Source of the DNA: Aeoliella straminimaris
Lineage (GTDB): Bacteria; Planctomycetota; Planctomycetia; Pirellulales; Lacipirellulaceae
Length of the DNA: 64,000 nt
Assembly (NCBI RefSeq): GCF_024054565.1
Contig: NZ_JAMXLR010000026.1
Location: 62,001 to 126,000 of the forward strand
Reading direction: 5' to 3'
In this document: positions 36,509 to 45,639 of the stretch, piece after piece
How the letters are laid out: the number at the start of each line of letters is the position of its first letter
Position numbering within the stretch: the first letter of the stretch is position 1
The notes under the pieces: model-generated
Told to the model about the DNA's origin: nothing
The model's database searches: none
The model's input: the letters and a program-made list of their open reading frames with translations, nothing else
Position numbers and translations under genes: made by a program

Positions 36509-38842
36509 ATGCCGGAAAAGCCCAACGCCCCTGCCCCCAAGCCCGGTGGACCCCGTCCGGCCGGCCAGAAGCCCGAGGCGAAGGGTCCCGGCCGCACTAC
36601 GCCGCCACCCAGTTGGCTGCTGATTATTCTGGTGCTGGCCAGCATCCTGCTTCTGCTCAACCCGCTGGGCTCGACCCGCTCGGAAATTACCTACCAGTTC
36701 TTCCACGAACAGGTGCAGAAGAACAATGTCCGCTCGCTGGAAGTGCGGGGACAGCAGGCCATCGGCCAGTTCCGCATTCCCCCGCTGAAGTCGGAACTCG
36801 AAGCTTCCAAAGCCCAACAGGCGGCCGGGACCGAGCAACAGGAGCAATCGCCCAGCGACCAGGTCTCCACGTCGGACGAGAAACCATCCGACCAACCTGC
36901 AAGTGGCGAATCAGATCCTTCGACCTCGGAGGCAGGTGAATCGACAGAGACTCCTTCGGAGGAGCCCGCTGCGAACGAGGACGAGGCACCCTCCGAGGCG
37001 TCGACGACCCCCAATGAAGAAGATCCGCAGCAGGATTCCGCGAAGCCCGAGTCGGAGGCAACGGATACTAAGCAGTCCACAGACTCGCAGACCAAAGGCG
37101 ATTCGCCCTCCGACACTTCAAAGGAACCTGAGGACGGCGAGGAGCGACTGGAGAAGGAATTCGTCGTCACGCTTCTGAACCCCTACATCGAGCACGACGT
37201 GGCCCAGTTCTGGTTGGATCACGGCGTCGATGTGCGTGCCGAACAACCCACCGACTATGGCGCCCTGCTGTATGCCATTTGGTTCGCTGTGTTCATCGCG
37301 TTCATGGTAGGCATGTGGTTCTTCATGCGACGCACACGCGATCAAATGATGGGCGGCGGCATGCTGGGCAACGTCACCCGCAGCCCGGCCAAGCGATACG
37401 AGATTGGCGAAGGCCCCCAGATTACCTTTGACGACGTCGCCGGACTGGATGGCGTGAAACGCGACTTGGAAGAAGTGGTCGACTTCCTCAAGGATCCCGA
37501 ACGATTTCAACGCCTGGGCGCCCGCGTGCCCAAGGGCGTGCTGCTGATGGGCCCCCCAGGCACTGGCAAGACGTTACTGGCCAAGGCCGTGGCCGGCGAA
37601 GCCGGGGTGCCGTTCTTCTCGATCAGTGGCTCGGAGTTCATTCAACTGTTCGTGGGCGTCGGTGCCAGCCGGGTTCGCGATCTGTTCAAGACGGCCAAAG
37701 CGGCCTCGCCGGCCATCCTGTTCATCGACGAAATCGACGCCGTGGGCCGCCAACGTGGCGCCGGCTTGGGCGGCGGACACGACGAGCGGGAACAGACGCT
37801 CAATCAGATACTCAGCGAAATGGACGGCTTCACGCCCACCACCAGCGTGATCGTCATGGCGGCCACCAACCGCCCCGATGTACTCGATCCCGCGCTCCTG
37901 CGTCCGGGCCGGTTCGATCGCCACATTGCGGTCGATCGCCCTTCCCTGGAGGCTCGCCGCGAGTTGTTCCGAGTGCACACCCGTGAATTCCCGCTGGCCG
38001 AGGACGTCGACTTCGACCGCCTGGCTCGGGCTACGGTGGGGCTAACCGGCGCCGACATTCGCAACCTGTCGAACGAGGCTGCCCTGTGGGCCACCCGGCA
38101 CAACAAGAACCATGTGAGCATGGATGACTTCGAGTTCGCCCGCGACAAGGTGCTGATGGGGGCCCCCCGCGACGACGTGCTTACCGACGACGAAAAGCGG
38201 ATCACAGCCTACCACGAGGCGGGACATACGGTGGTCGCCTGGAAGGTGCCGGGGAACGATCGGGTGCATAAAGTCACCATCATCCCGCGAGGCCGCGCAC
38301 TGGGCGTTACGCAACTGGTGCCGCAGGCCGATCGCCACAACATGAGCGAATCGTCCATGTATGCCATCCTGGCCATGGCCCTGGGTGGACGGACAGCCGA
38401 GAAGATTACGTTCGACGAATACAGCGCCGGTGCCGAGAACGACCTGAAACGAGCCACTGAACTCGCCCGCCGTATGGTGACCCTGTGGGGCATGAGCGAG
38501 CGTTTGGGCCCCGTGGCGTTCCAGCAAAGCGGCGACAACCCCTTCCTCGGTCGCGAGATCGTCCAGGAACACCGACACTACAGCGAGCACACCGCGCAGG
38601 TAATTGACGAAGAGGTGGCGAAGATTCTGCACAACGCTGCCGACCGTGCAAAACGGTGCCTGACGGAATATCACGATCAGCTTGTTGAGTTGTCTGAAGC
38701 GCTATTGGATCGCGAAGTGTTGGACGAGTACGAAATCGCTTCCATACTGGGACCTTCCCCCAACAGCGATCAAGGCGCCGAGCGGACCGTCGAAATCCAG
38801 CCTCCTGCGCCCGCACCGGCTACTACCCACGAGCAAACCTAA
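36509..38842 (+). CDS. ftsH: ATP-dependent zinc metalloprotease FtsH, with long acidic periplasmic insert
   Basis: A 777-residue membrane AAA+ protease, longer than the usual 600-650. A Pro-rich N-terminus leads to helix 1 (about 32-54). The periplasmic domain is interrupted at about 95-212 by a Ser/Thr/Glu/Pro-rich segment of very low complexity. Helix 2 follows (about 249-274), then the AAA module with GPPGTGKT at about 348 and the second region of homology, and the HEAGH zinc site at residues 569-573. It degrades misassembled membrane proteins and short-lived regulators. The C-terminus is short and Pro-rich. Confidence 0.95.
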   Translation: MPEKPNAPAPKPGGPRPAGQKPEAKGPGRTTPPPSWLLIILVLASILLLLNPLGSTRSEITYQFFHEQVQKNNVRSLEVRGQQAIGQFRIPPLKSELEASKAQQAAGTEQQEQSPSDQVSTSDEKPSDQPASGESDPSTSEAGESTETPSEEPAANEDEAPSEASTTPNEEDPQQDSAKPESEATDTKQSTDSQTKGDSPSDTSKEPEDGEERLEKEFVVTLLNPYIEHDVAQFWLDHGVDVRAEQPTDYGALLYAIWFAVFIAFMVGMWFFMRRTRDQMMGGGMLGNVTRSPAKRYEIGEGPQITFDDVAGLDGVKRDLEEVVDFLKDPERFQRLGARVPKGVLLMGPPGTGKTLLAKAVAGEAGVPFFSISGSEFIQLFVGVGASRVRDLFKTAKAASPAILFIDEIDAVGRQRGAGLGGGHDEREQTLNQILSEMDGFTPTTSVIVMAATNRPDVLDPALLRPGRFDRHIAVDRPSLEARRELFRVHTREFPLAEDVDFDRLARATVGLTGADIRNLSNEAALWATRHNKNHVSMDDFEFARDKVLMGAPRDDVLTDDEKRITAYHEAGHTVVAWKVPGNDRVHKVTIIPRGRALGVTQLVPQADRHNMSESSMYAILAMALGGRTAEKITFDEYSAGAENDLKRATELARRMVTLWGMSERLGPVAFQQSGDNPFLGREIVQEHRHYSEHTAQVIDEEVAKILHNAADRAKRCLTEYHDQLVELSEALLDREVLDEYEIASILGPSPNSDQGAERTVEIQPPAPAPATTHEQT

Positions 38843-38865
38843 ACCTTCAACCTCTCCATCCCACG

Positions 38866-39192
38866 ATGTCCGACACCGCCCAGCGTCCCGTCAGCCACTG
38901 CGTCTACTTCAAACTCAAAGACCGCTCGACCGAAGCGGTGGAAGCGTTGGTTGCCGAGTGCAAGGAGAAGTTGGACGGCCACCCCGGCGTGCTGGCATTC
39001 AACGTGGGAGTCGTGGGGACGGGATTCGATCGCCCCGTAAATGACAACGACTGGGACGTGGCGCTCTACTTGCTGTTCGAGGACCGCGCCGCGCATGATA
39101 CCTACCAAATGTCCGAGCGTCACCAATCGTACATCGCTACGAACAAGGACAGCTGGGCGGAGGTGCGTGTGTTCGACGCCGAAGTGGTCTGA
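38866..39192 (+). CDS. Dabb (stress-responsive alpha/beta barrel) family protein
   Basis: A 108-residue protein 23 bases after ftsH. It has the Dabb pattern: a first strand SHCVYFKLKDRST, a central helix EALVAECKEKLDGHPGVLAFNVG, and a second half WDVALYLLFEDRAAHDTYQMSERHQSYI. Members are small dimeric ferredoxin-fold proteins that bind or rearrange small molecules. No active site can be assigned. Co-transcription with ftsH is likely from spacing alone. Confidence 0.85.
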   Translation: MSDTAQRPVSHCVYFKLKDRSTEAVEALVAECKEKLDGHPGVLAFNVGVVGTGFDRPVNDNDWDVALYLLFEDRAAHDTYQMSERHQSYIATNKDSWAEVRVFDAEVV

Positions 39193-39535
39193 GCGGGCAC
39201 TTCAGGCCGATGCGACCGCGCCGACCACCTTGGGGACCGTAGCACGGTACCGATTCTTCTCGATTTTCTCCCGACAACCGCTCGAAACCGGCAAAATCGC
39301 CCCAAATCGCGAAAATCGCCCAAGTCCCCCGGCTCCAATCGGCGGGCTACACTGGTACTATGTCAGACGAGTCTCTTCGGGCACACGATTCTCCCGGCGG
39401 TCCGAACCGATGGGCGCCAATCGCTGATGGCAGCCCCAGAGAATTCGGTTTGACACGAGTCGAGTACAAAGGTCGCCACCGTGGAAGACAGTTGGCGATG
39501 GGGCCAGTTCAACGGCATGCAAGTTGGCGTCGGAG
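39193..39535. other. Intergenic stretch, nothing recognised
   Basis: About 340 bases between the Dabb gene and ppk. The only pattern is a doubled AAAATCGCCC at 39293-39302 and 39312-39321. No terminator or promoter can be named with confidence. Confidence 0.4.
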
Positions 39536-41746
39536 ATGAGCAACACACAATTCCTTCCCGAACACGTGATCAACCGCGAGTTAAGCTGGTTGGAGTTCAA
39601 TGCGCGGGTGTTGGAAGAAGCGCAGGATGTATCAAACCCGCTGCTGGAACGCGCCAAATTTCTGGCGATCTTCGCGTCGAACCTGGATGAGTTCTTCATG
39701 GTGCGTGTGGCGGGTCTGCGCGAGCAGACGTTTGGCGGCATCGCGCCGCAGGATGTGGCCGCCGATGGCCTGGAACCCATCACGCAGTTGCAGCACATCT
39801 CCTATCGCACCCGCGAACTGGTAGGCGAACAGTACGCCTGCTGGAACGAGTCGATTCTGCCCAACCTCGAGCGAGCGGGCATTCACCTGCTGAATTCCAA
39901 GGACCTGAACTCCGTTCAACAGAAATCGCTGGACAAGTTCTTCACCCAGCGAGTGTTTCCGGTGGTCACGCCGATGGCCATCGATCCCAGCCACCCAACA
40001 CCCCGATTTCACAATCGCGGCCTGTACCTGGCGGCCAACCTGAAACGGCGAGCGGGCATCGGGCCAGCCAGTATGTTCGCCGTGGTGCAGCTGCCGCAGG
40101 TGCTGCCGAGGTTTGTACCGGTCGACCCAGACAGCACTAGCGAGTTCATTCTGCTGGAAGAGGTGGTTGGCACGCGGCTCTCTCAGCTATTTGGTGGCTA
40201 CGACATCGAAGAGTACGGCACGTTCCGTGTCACCCGCGACATGGACGTCGACCTGCTCGAGCAAGAGGGCGACGACATGCTGCGGTCCATCGAAGCCCGC
40301 CTGCGAGCCCGGCAACGCAGCGAGGCGGTGCGACTGGAGGTCTCCAGCAACTTGAGCCGCACGCTTCGCAACATGATTGTCGAGAAGGAGCACATCCACA
40401 ACGGATCGCAGGGCGAATCGCGCGGCTACGACGAGGTTTATCCCATCGACGGCATGCTCGACATGACTGGTCTGATGGAGTTGCAGAAGCTGGTCAACCG
40501 CGACGACCTACTCGATCCGCCCTTCACGCCTCGCTCGCCCGAGGGATTGAGAACCGGCAATGACCTGTTTGCCACCATCGCCGAACGGGATATCCTGCTG
40601 CACCATCCGTTCGACTCGTTCGGGCCGGTGGTCCGGTTTGTCCAGCAAGCGGCTCGCGACCCCGACGTACTGGCCATTAAACAAACGCTGTACCGCACCA
40701 GTGGCGACAGTCCGATCATCAAAGCCCTGATCGAAGCTGCCGAAAATGGCAAGCAGGTCACGGCGCTGGTAGAGTTGCAGGCGCGGTTCGACGAAGCGAA
40801 CAACATCTCCTGGGCGCGGCAGATGGAACGCGCCGGTGTGCACGTGGTGTACGGCTTTATGGCCATGAAGACCCACAGCAAGCTGGCCATGGTCGTGCGG
40901 CAGGAAGGCAAGAAAGTGCGCCGCTACGTCCATCTGGGCACCGGCAATTACAACCCCACGACCGCCCTGCTCTATACCGACATTGGACTGTTCACGGCCG
41001 ACAAGGACATTGCCGACGATGCCACGGCCCTGTTCAACTTCCTGACCGGCTACTCGCAGAACTACGACTGGAAGAAACTGATCATCAGTCCGCTGGATCT
41101 GCATCGTTACACGATCCAACTGATTGACGAGCAAGCTGAACGGGCCAAGGCAGGTAAAGGGGGGCGGATCCTGGCCAAGATCAACTCGTTGGTCGACCCG
41201 GCAACCATCCGCGCACTTTATCGTGCCAGTCAGGCGGGCGTGGAAATCGACCTGGTGATTCGAGGCATCTGCTGCTTGAAACCGGGGCTTCCAGGAATCT
41301 CGGAGAATATCCGCGTGCGGAGCATCGTCGATCGCTTCCTCGAGCACAGCCGCATCGCCATCTTCGGTACGGGCGACTCGCAAAAAGTATTCGCTTCGAG
41401 TGCCGACTGGATGCCGCGCAACTTCGAGCGGCGGGTGGAGGTAATGTTCCCCATCGAAGCCCCCGAACTACGGCGACGGATCGTCGAAGAGATCATGCCG
41501 GTTTACCTGGCCGACAATCAGCGCGCACGCACGCTCAGCGCCGACGGAACCTATCATCGCGTCGTTTGCAGCGGTGAGGAGACGCCTTGCCGCAGCCAGC
41601 TGGATCTGCTCGGACTGCCACGACTCGATGTCAAACCAGGCCCCCCCAAATTGGCCGACGTCTCAGCCAAACCGGCAAAGGCAGGCAAATCGGGCAAATC
41701 GAAAAAGGATACCAAGAATAAATCGCGGGCTCGCAAGCGAGCTTAA
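39536..41746 (+). CDS. ppk1: Polyphosphate kinase 1
   Basis: 736 residues from the ATG at 39536; a TTG four codons upstream is the alternative. The N-terminus NRELSWLEFNARVLEEA and NLDEFFMVRVAGL are highly conserved in PPK1. The phosphorylated catalytic histidine is His447 in KTHSKLAMVV, with the second active-site histidine in VHLGTGNYNP at 466. The C-terminus (about 700-736) is a Lys, Pro and Ser-rich basic tail beyond the usual fold. It makes polyphosphate from ATP at the membrane. The gene stands alone. Confidence 0.95.
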   Translation: MSNTQFLPEHVINRELSWLEFNARVLEEAQDVSNPLLERAKFLAIFASNLDEFFMVRVAGLREQTFGGIAPQDVAADGLEPITQLQHISYRTRELVGEQYACWNESILPNLERAGIHLLNSKDLNSVQQKSLDKFFTQRVFPVVTPMAIDPSHPTPRFHNRGLYLAANLKRRAGIGPASMFAVVQLPQVLPRFVPVDPDSTSEFILLEEVVGTRLSQLFGGYDIEEYGTFRVTRDMDVDLLEQEGDDMLRSIEARLRARQRSEAVRLEVSSNLSRTLRNMIVEKEHIHNGSQGESRGYDEVYPIDGMLDMTGLMELQKLVNRDDLLDPPFTPRSPEGLRTGNDLFATIAERDILLHHPFDSFGPVVRFVQQAARDPDVLAIKQTLYRTSGDSPIIKALIEAAENGKQVTALVELQARFDEANNISWARQMERAGVHVVYGFMAMKTHSKLAMVVRQEGKKVRRYVHLGTGNYNPTTALLYTDIGLFTADKDIADDATALFNFLTGYSQNYDWKKLIISPLDLHRYTIQLIDEQAERAKAGKGGRILAKINSLVDPATIRALYRASQAGVEIDLVIRGICCLKPGLPGISENIRVRSIVDRFLEHSRIAIFGTGDSQKVFASSADWMPRNFERRVEVMFPIEAPELRRRIVEEIMPVYLADNQRARTLSADGTYHRVVCSGEETPCRSQLDLLGLPRLDVKPGPPKLADVSAKPAKAGKSGKSKKDTKNKSRARKRA

Positions 41747-41783
41747 TTGCTGCGCAGTCCTCTAGCCTCCTGTGGCATCGGCC

Positions 41784-41806
41784 CGCCGAGCGCGGGGCGC
41801 TCGGCG
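41784..41806. other. Strong hairpin downstream of ppk1
   Basis: A perfect ten-base stem CGCCGAGCGC with GCGCTCGGCG closes a three-base GGG loop, 38 bases after the ppk1 stop. There is no T-run, so it may be a transcript-end stabiliser or a weak terminator. The rest of the gap to the sigma factor gene (to 42092) shows nothing firm. Confidence 0.55.
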
Positions 41807-42092
41807 AACCAATGCTGACCGGCGAATTCGTCGCAATTGGGCGATGTCCGCCAGTCGAACCTCCCCCAGAGCAGCTTGTTGGACAACCCGCCGCCCCGAT
41901 CGAGGGGTGAGCGGCTTGCCTGATTCCACCGAATACCAGCGGGTCATCGGTCCTTCCCCTTCTGCTGGTGCCTTGTTCCGTTAGCTGCCTGTCAACTAAC
42001 CAAGCGAAGAGAGAGCTCCCCAGGGGCAAAGGTTCTCAAAAAAAGTCTGGTGGACCCCGATGTCCTGATTCCTTCAAATCCCTGTAGCTAAC

Positions 42093-42101
42093 TGGTAAAA
42101 T
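42093..42101 (+). promoter_or_regulatory. Putative extended -10 of the sigma factor gene
   Basis: TGGTAAAAT carries the TG-N element followed by TAAAAT, about 50 bases before the sigma factor ATG. No clear -35 is seen. Confidence 0.35.
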
Positions 42102-42153
42102 CGCAGCATTGGGGCGCAAGTCGTGTCCTCCTTAAGGTTGGGAATTTCTGTCG

Positions 42154-42729
42154 ATGAGTGAAGAGCCCACGGAACTGACGCTGCTTTTGCACCAGGCGTG
42201 CCGAGGGGATGAGGACGCGCGCAGCGATCTGTATCGCGAGGTCGAGCAAAAACTGCATGCCATGGCCAAGCAACGGCTCCGGCAGGAAAACCCCGGCGTC
42301 ACGCTGCAGGCCACGGCCCTGGTGCATGACGCGTTCATCCAGCTTATCGGCCGCGAGGAGGCCATCGACTGGAGCAACCGTAAGCACTTTTACGTGATGG
42401 CGGCCAAGGCCATGCGGCACATCCTGGTCGACCATGCCCGGAGCCGCAGGGCCCTGAAGCGGGGGGGCGACCGTCAGCGGGCCGGCGACGACATCGGCCA
42501 GATTGCCGACCGCAATGCCGAGATCCAACAAGACGTGCTGGCATTGCACGACGCCCTGAAGCGACTGGCCGAACTCGATAGTCGGCAGGCACAGATCGTC
42601 GAGCTGCGTCACTTTGGGGGCTACACTGTCGAAGAAACGGCCGATCTGTTGGACGTCTCGCCCCGTACCGTAAAGGCCGATTTTGCCGCCGCCAAGGCAT
42701 GGCTGTTTCGCGAACTCTCGCCTGGCTAG
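42154..42729 (+). CDS. ECF-family RNA polymerase sigma factor (planctomycete type)
   Basis: 191 residues, preceded by a short AAGG site. Region 2 covers about 10-100 (DLYREVEQKLHAMAKQRL, ALVHDAFIQLIG, KHFYVMAAKAMRHILVDHARSRRA). Region 4 covers about 130-190 (LKRLAELDSRQAQIVELRHFGGYTVEETADLLDVSPRTVKADFAAAKAWL). These match the Sigma70_ECF group abundant in Planctomycetes. No anti-sigma factor is adjacent; instead a Ser/Thr kinase gene follows by about 160 bases. In related systems such kinases are thought to control the sigma factor by phosphorylation. Confidence 0.92.
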   Translation: MSEEPTELTLLLHQACRGDEDARSDLYREVEQKLHAMAKQRLRQENPGVTLQATALVHDAFIQLIGREEAIDWSNRKHFYVMAAKAMRHILVDHARSRRALKRGGDRQRAGDDIGQIADRNAEIQQDVLALHDALKRLAELDSRQAQIVELRHFGGYTVEETADLLDVSPRTVKADFAAAKAWLFRELSPG

Positions 42730-42891
42730 AGAGTGCGATTCCCGCAGTTCGACAGCTTCGGCGCGGGGGCATTGGCTCGATGCGCGGAGTTCGATCGCGG
42801 CAAAATGGTATCCTTCGATACAGGCCGACAGATCAGCCGGCCGTCCCAACAAGCCTTCGCGGTACTCCGACAGATGAAAGCGTTCTAGCCG

Positions 42892-45516
42892 ATGACGCCC
42901 GAGGAAATCCAACGCACCAAGGAGTTGTTTGCCGAGGCCATCGACCTGCCTCCGGAAGCAGCGCAGGCGCTGGTAGAGCGGGCCGGCCGCGAAGAACCCG
43001 AAAGCGTGACCAGTCGTCTCCGCGAAATGCTCAACGATTTCTGGGCCGCCGAAGAGGCTGGATTCCTCCAATCGCCCGCCGTTCCTCCCAATGCATTCCA
43101 GGATACCGTCGCCGAGGCCCAACGTTCTCCCCACGAAACGGTGGACTTCGTCACAGGCGACAGCTATACGCCGCGGCAAGCGGGTGAGCAGCGGCCCGGG
43201 TTGCTGGCCGACGACTACGAAATCCTCGAGGAGCTGGGCAAAGGTGGCATGGGCACCGTGTACCGCGCGCATCAGCATAGCCTGAACCGCGACGTGGCCA
43301 TCAAGATAATTCCCAAGCAGTTCATCCACTCGCCCCAGGATGCCGCGCGGTTCTATCTCGAGGCAGAAGCCGCGGCCAAGCTCGACCATCCGGGCATCGT
43401 GGCCGTGCAGGACGTGGGCGAGCGGAGCGGAGTGTATTACTACACGATGCCGCTGATCACCGGGGGCGGCCTCGACCGCTTTGTCGACCAGGCCGAGCGA
43501 CTCACCCGCCAGCGGTCGGCCGAGTTGATCGAAGCGGTGGCGCGGGCCGTGCAGTACGCGCATGACCGGGCAGTGATCCATCGCGACATCAAGCCCGCTA
43601 ACATCCTGCTGGACGAAGTGGGCCATCCACGGCTCACCGACTTCGGATTGGCCAAGATGACCAACGCGGCCGAGCAGCTCACGATGACAGGCCAGGTGAT
43701 GGGCACGCCCAGCTACATGGCGCCCGAACAAGCCGAAGGGGACACGGCCGCCATATCCACCCACACCGACATCTACTCGTTGGGGGCCACGCTCTACGCG
43801 CTGCTCGCGGGCAAACCTCCCTTTGCTGGCAACACGCTGTTTCAAACGCTGGAACAGGTTCGCCGCTTGCCGCCAGCTACGCTGCCCGACTCGGTGCCGA
43901 TCGATCTGCGTACGATCTGCCAAAAATGCCTGGAGAAAGACCCGCGCGATCGATACGCCTCGGCCGACGACCTGGCCGACGATCTGCGGCGTTACCTCGA
44001 TGGTTTTCCCATCGCCGCCCGCCCGACCAGCCGTCTGCGTCAGGCCACGGCCTGGGCCCGCCGCAATCCCATGGAGGCCGTGCTCTGGAGCACCGTGGCT
44101 GCCCTGCTGGTGGCGGCCACCGTTGTTTCGACGCTGCTCTACCTGCGAGCCGAGCATCATCTCGACCTCGCCGAAGCCGAGGCCGACAAGCTCGAAGCCG
44201 CCATCGACGACACCCTGGTGCTGGCCAGCGAGGAGCTGCTGGTTGATGCTCCAGGGATGGACGCCACACGGCGGACGCTGCTGCAAAATGCCCAGCAGTA
44301 CTTTGAGGGGCAGCTTGCCGATGGGCGGCTCGCCCCTGCTAAGGTAGCCGGCATTGCCGCGCGGCTTGGCAAGACGCAGGTTGCCCTGGGCGAACTCGAC
44401 GAGGCGGAGCTGTCGTTCCAGCGGGCCATCAAGCTGTACGAGCAGCAACTCAAGACCGCCCCGCCCGACGACCGCTGGCGATTGACCGCCGAGCTGGCCC
44501 AGGTGCATCGCGAGTACGCCGAACTGGGTCAAACGCGGATGACGATCGCGCGAGAGTTCCAGGAACTGGACGAACAGCAACTGGCCCACGGATTGACGAC
44601 GTTCGCCCAGCAGACCGAACGCTGCTACCAACTGCGGAAAGAGGTTGCCGACGCCAAGCCCGATGACGTCGAAGCGCAACGCCTGCTGGCCAACGCCGAG
44701 ATGAACCTGGCGACCGCTCACAGCGCACAGTATTCGCAGAACAGCAACTCCGAGTTGCTGGACGCGGCCACCACGCTGCTCGACTCGGCGGAGGAGCGTC
44801 GCTTGGCCATGGAGGACTCCCACCCCGAACCGGCCAAGGTGAAGCTCGATCTGGCGCTGGGTCACGAAGCCCGCGCTCAACTGCTGCTTCAACAGGCCCA
44901 AGAAAAGTCGGAAGCCGAAGCCGATCCCCTGAACAAACAAGCCTTGCGCGAACGGTTGGCGGCCGTTTCCATCCTTGGTGCGCTGCCGGCTGCTTCGCTC
45001 AATCGCCAGGCGGTTCATCTCGCGGCCACGGCGCTGCAGAACTGTGGCGAGAGTTACCACGAGATCGGACGCGACCAGGACGCCATCGAGTGTTTTCGGC
45101 GCATGGAGGCGTATCGCAAGCAACTGCTGGCCAGTAATCCAGGTGTGACGGACTATCGATTGGGCCTGGCTCGGGCTCACTACGATCTGCACGACTTGCT
45201 GAGGGCATCCGACAATCACTTTGCTGCTCAGGCCGAGTTCCTGCAATGCGCCCAGGTGCTGGCCGAGGGGATGATTCCCCGCCCGGACGACGCCCAGCCG
45301 CTTGCGCTGCTGCAGGAGTTCACTGATCACTCGGCCCGCCAATTGGTACAGGTGGGATTGATCGAGCAGGCATTCGACCAGATTAACGTCGCCAACGACG
45401 CACTACACGAGTTGCCACCGTCGCGCCGCGAGCTGCCCAGCGTGCAGCAGGCGATCGAGCGTCTCAAAGACCTTTCAAACGAGCTGGCACAACAGCTCGA
45501 AGCCAACGAGGCCTGA
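42892..45516 (+). CDS. Transmembrane Ser/Thr protein kinase with TPR-like C-terminal region
   Basis: An 874-residue protein. A roughly 100-residue N-terminal segment precedes the kinase domain (about 105-375) with GKGGMGTVYRA, the VAIKII lysine, HRDIKPANILL, DFGLAK and GTPSYMAPEQAEGD. A single membrane helix (about 400-420) follows, then some 450 residues of helical repeats (for example LGELDEAELSFQRAIKLYEQQL, a TPR-like unit) predicted outside the cytoplasm. It is downstream of the ECF sigma gene on the same strand, the standard planctomycete sigma-kinase arrangement, so it probably senses an envelope signal and controls that sigma factor. Confidence 0.92.
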   Translation: MTPEEIQRTKELFAEAIDLPPEAAQALVERAGREEPESVTSRLREMLNDFWAAEEAGFLQSPAVPPNAFQDTVAEAQRSPHETVDFVTGDSYTPRQAGEQRPGLLADDYEILEELGKGGMGTVYRAHQHSLNRDVAIKIIPKQFIHSPQDAARFYLEAEAAAKLDHPGIVAVQDVGERSGVYYYTMPLITGGGLDRFVDQAERLTRQRSAELIEAVARAVQYAHDRAVIHRDIKPANILLDEVGHPRLTDFGLAKMTNAAEQLTMTGQVMGTPSYMAPEQAEGDTAAISTHTDIYSLGATLYALLAGKPPFAGNTLFQTLEQVRRLPPATLPDSVPIDLRTICQKCLEKDPRDRYASADDLADDLRRYLDGFPIAARPTSRLRQATAWARRNPMEAVLWSTVAALLVAATVVSTLLYLRAEHHLDLAEAEADKLEAAIDDTLVLASEELLVDAPGMDATRRTLLQNAQQYFEGQLADGRLAPAKVAGIAARLGKTQVALGELDEAELSFQRAIKLYEQQLKTAPPDDRWRLTAELAQVHREYAELGQTRMTIAREFQELDEQQLAHGLTTFAQQTERCYQLRKEVADAKPDDVEAQRLLANAEMNLATAHSAQYSQNSNSELLDAATTLLDSAEERRLAMEDSHPEPAKVKLDLALGHEARAQLLLQQAQEKSEAEADPLNKQALRERLAAVSILGALPAASLNRQAVHLAATALQNCGESYHEIGRDQDAIECFRRMEAYRKQLLASNPGVTDYRLGLARAHYDLHDLLRASDNHFAAQAEFLQCAQVLAEGMIPRPDDAQPLALLQEFTDHSARQLVQVGLIEQAFDQINVANDALHELPPSRRELPSVQQAIERLKDLSNELAQQLEANEA

Positions 45517-45639
45517 GTCACCGACGGGCCCCTTGGTGCTTGCACCGTTAGCTGCACAACTTCTCTAACCATCACAGTCCCTACGGTCGATACAGTTTGT
45601 AAGCTTGTCTAAAACTGCGCCACGACCGGGGGGACTATC

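Noticed and set aside
41762..41947. A 61-codon minus-strand frame beginning MTRWYSVESGKPL, faintly like a GYF_2 domain
   Set aside because: Only a few positions fit, the C-terminal half is Arg-rich and poor, it spans the ppk1 downstream hairpin, and there is no convincing ribosome binding site.
42088..45342. A 1084-codon open frame on the minus strand across the sigma factor and kinase genes
   Set aside because: It is antisense to two well-supported genes; its translation has no family pattern and arises from the GC-rich third-position bias of the plus-strand genes.
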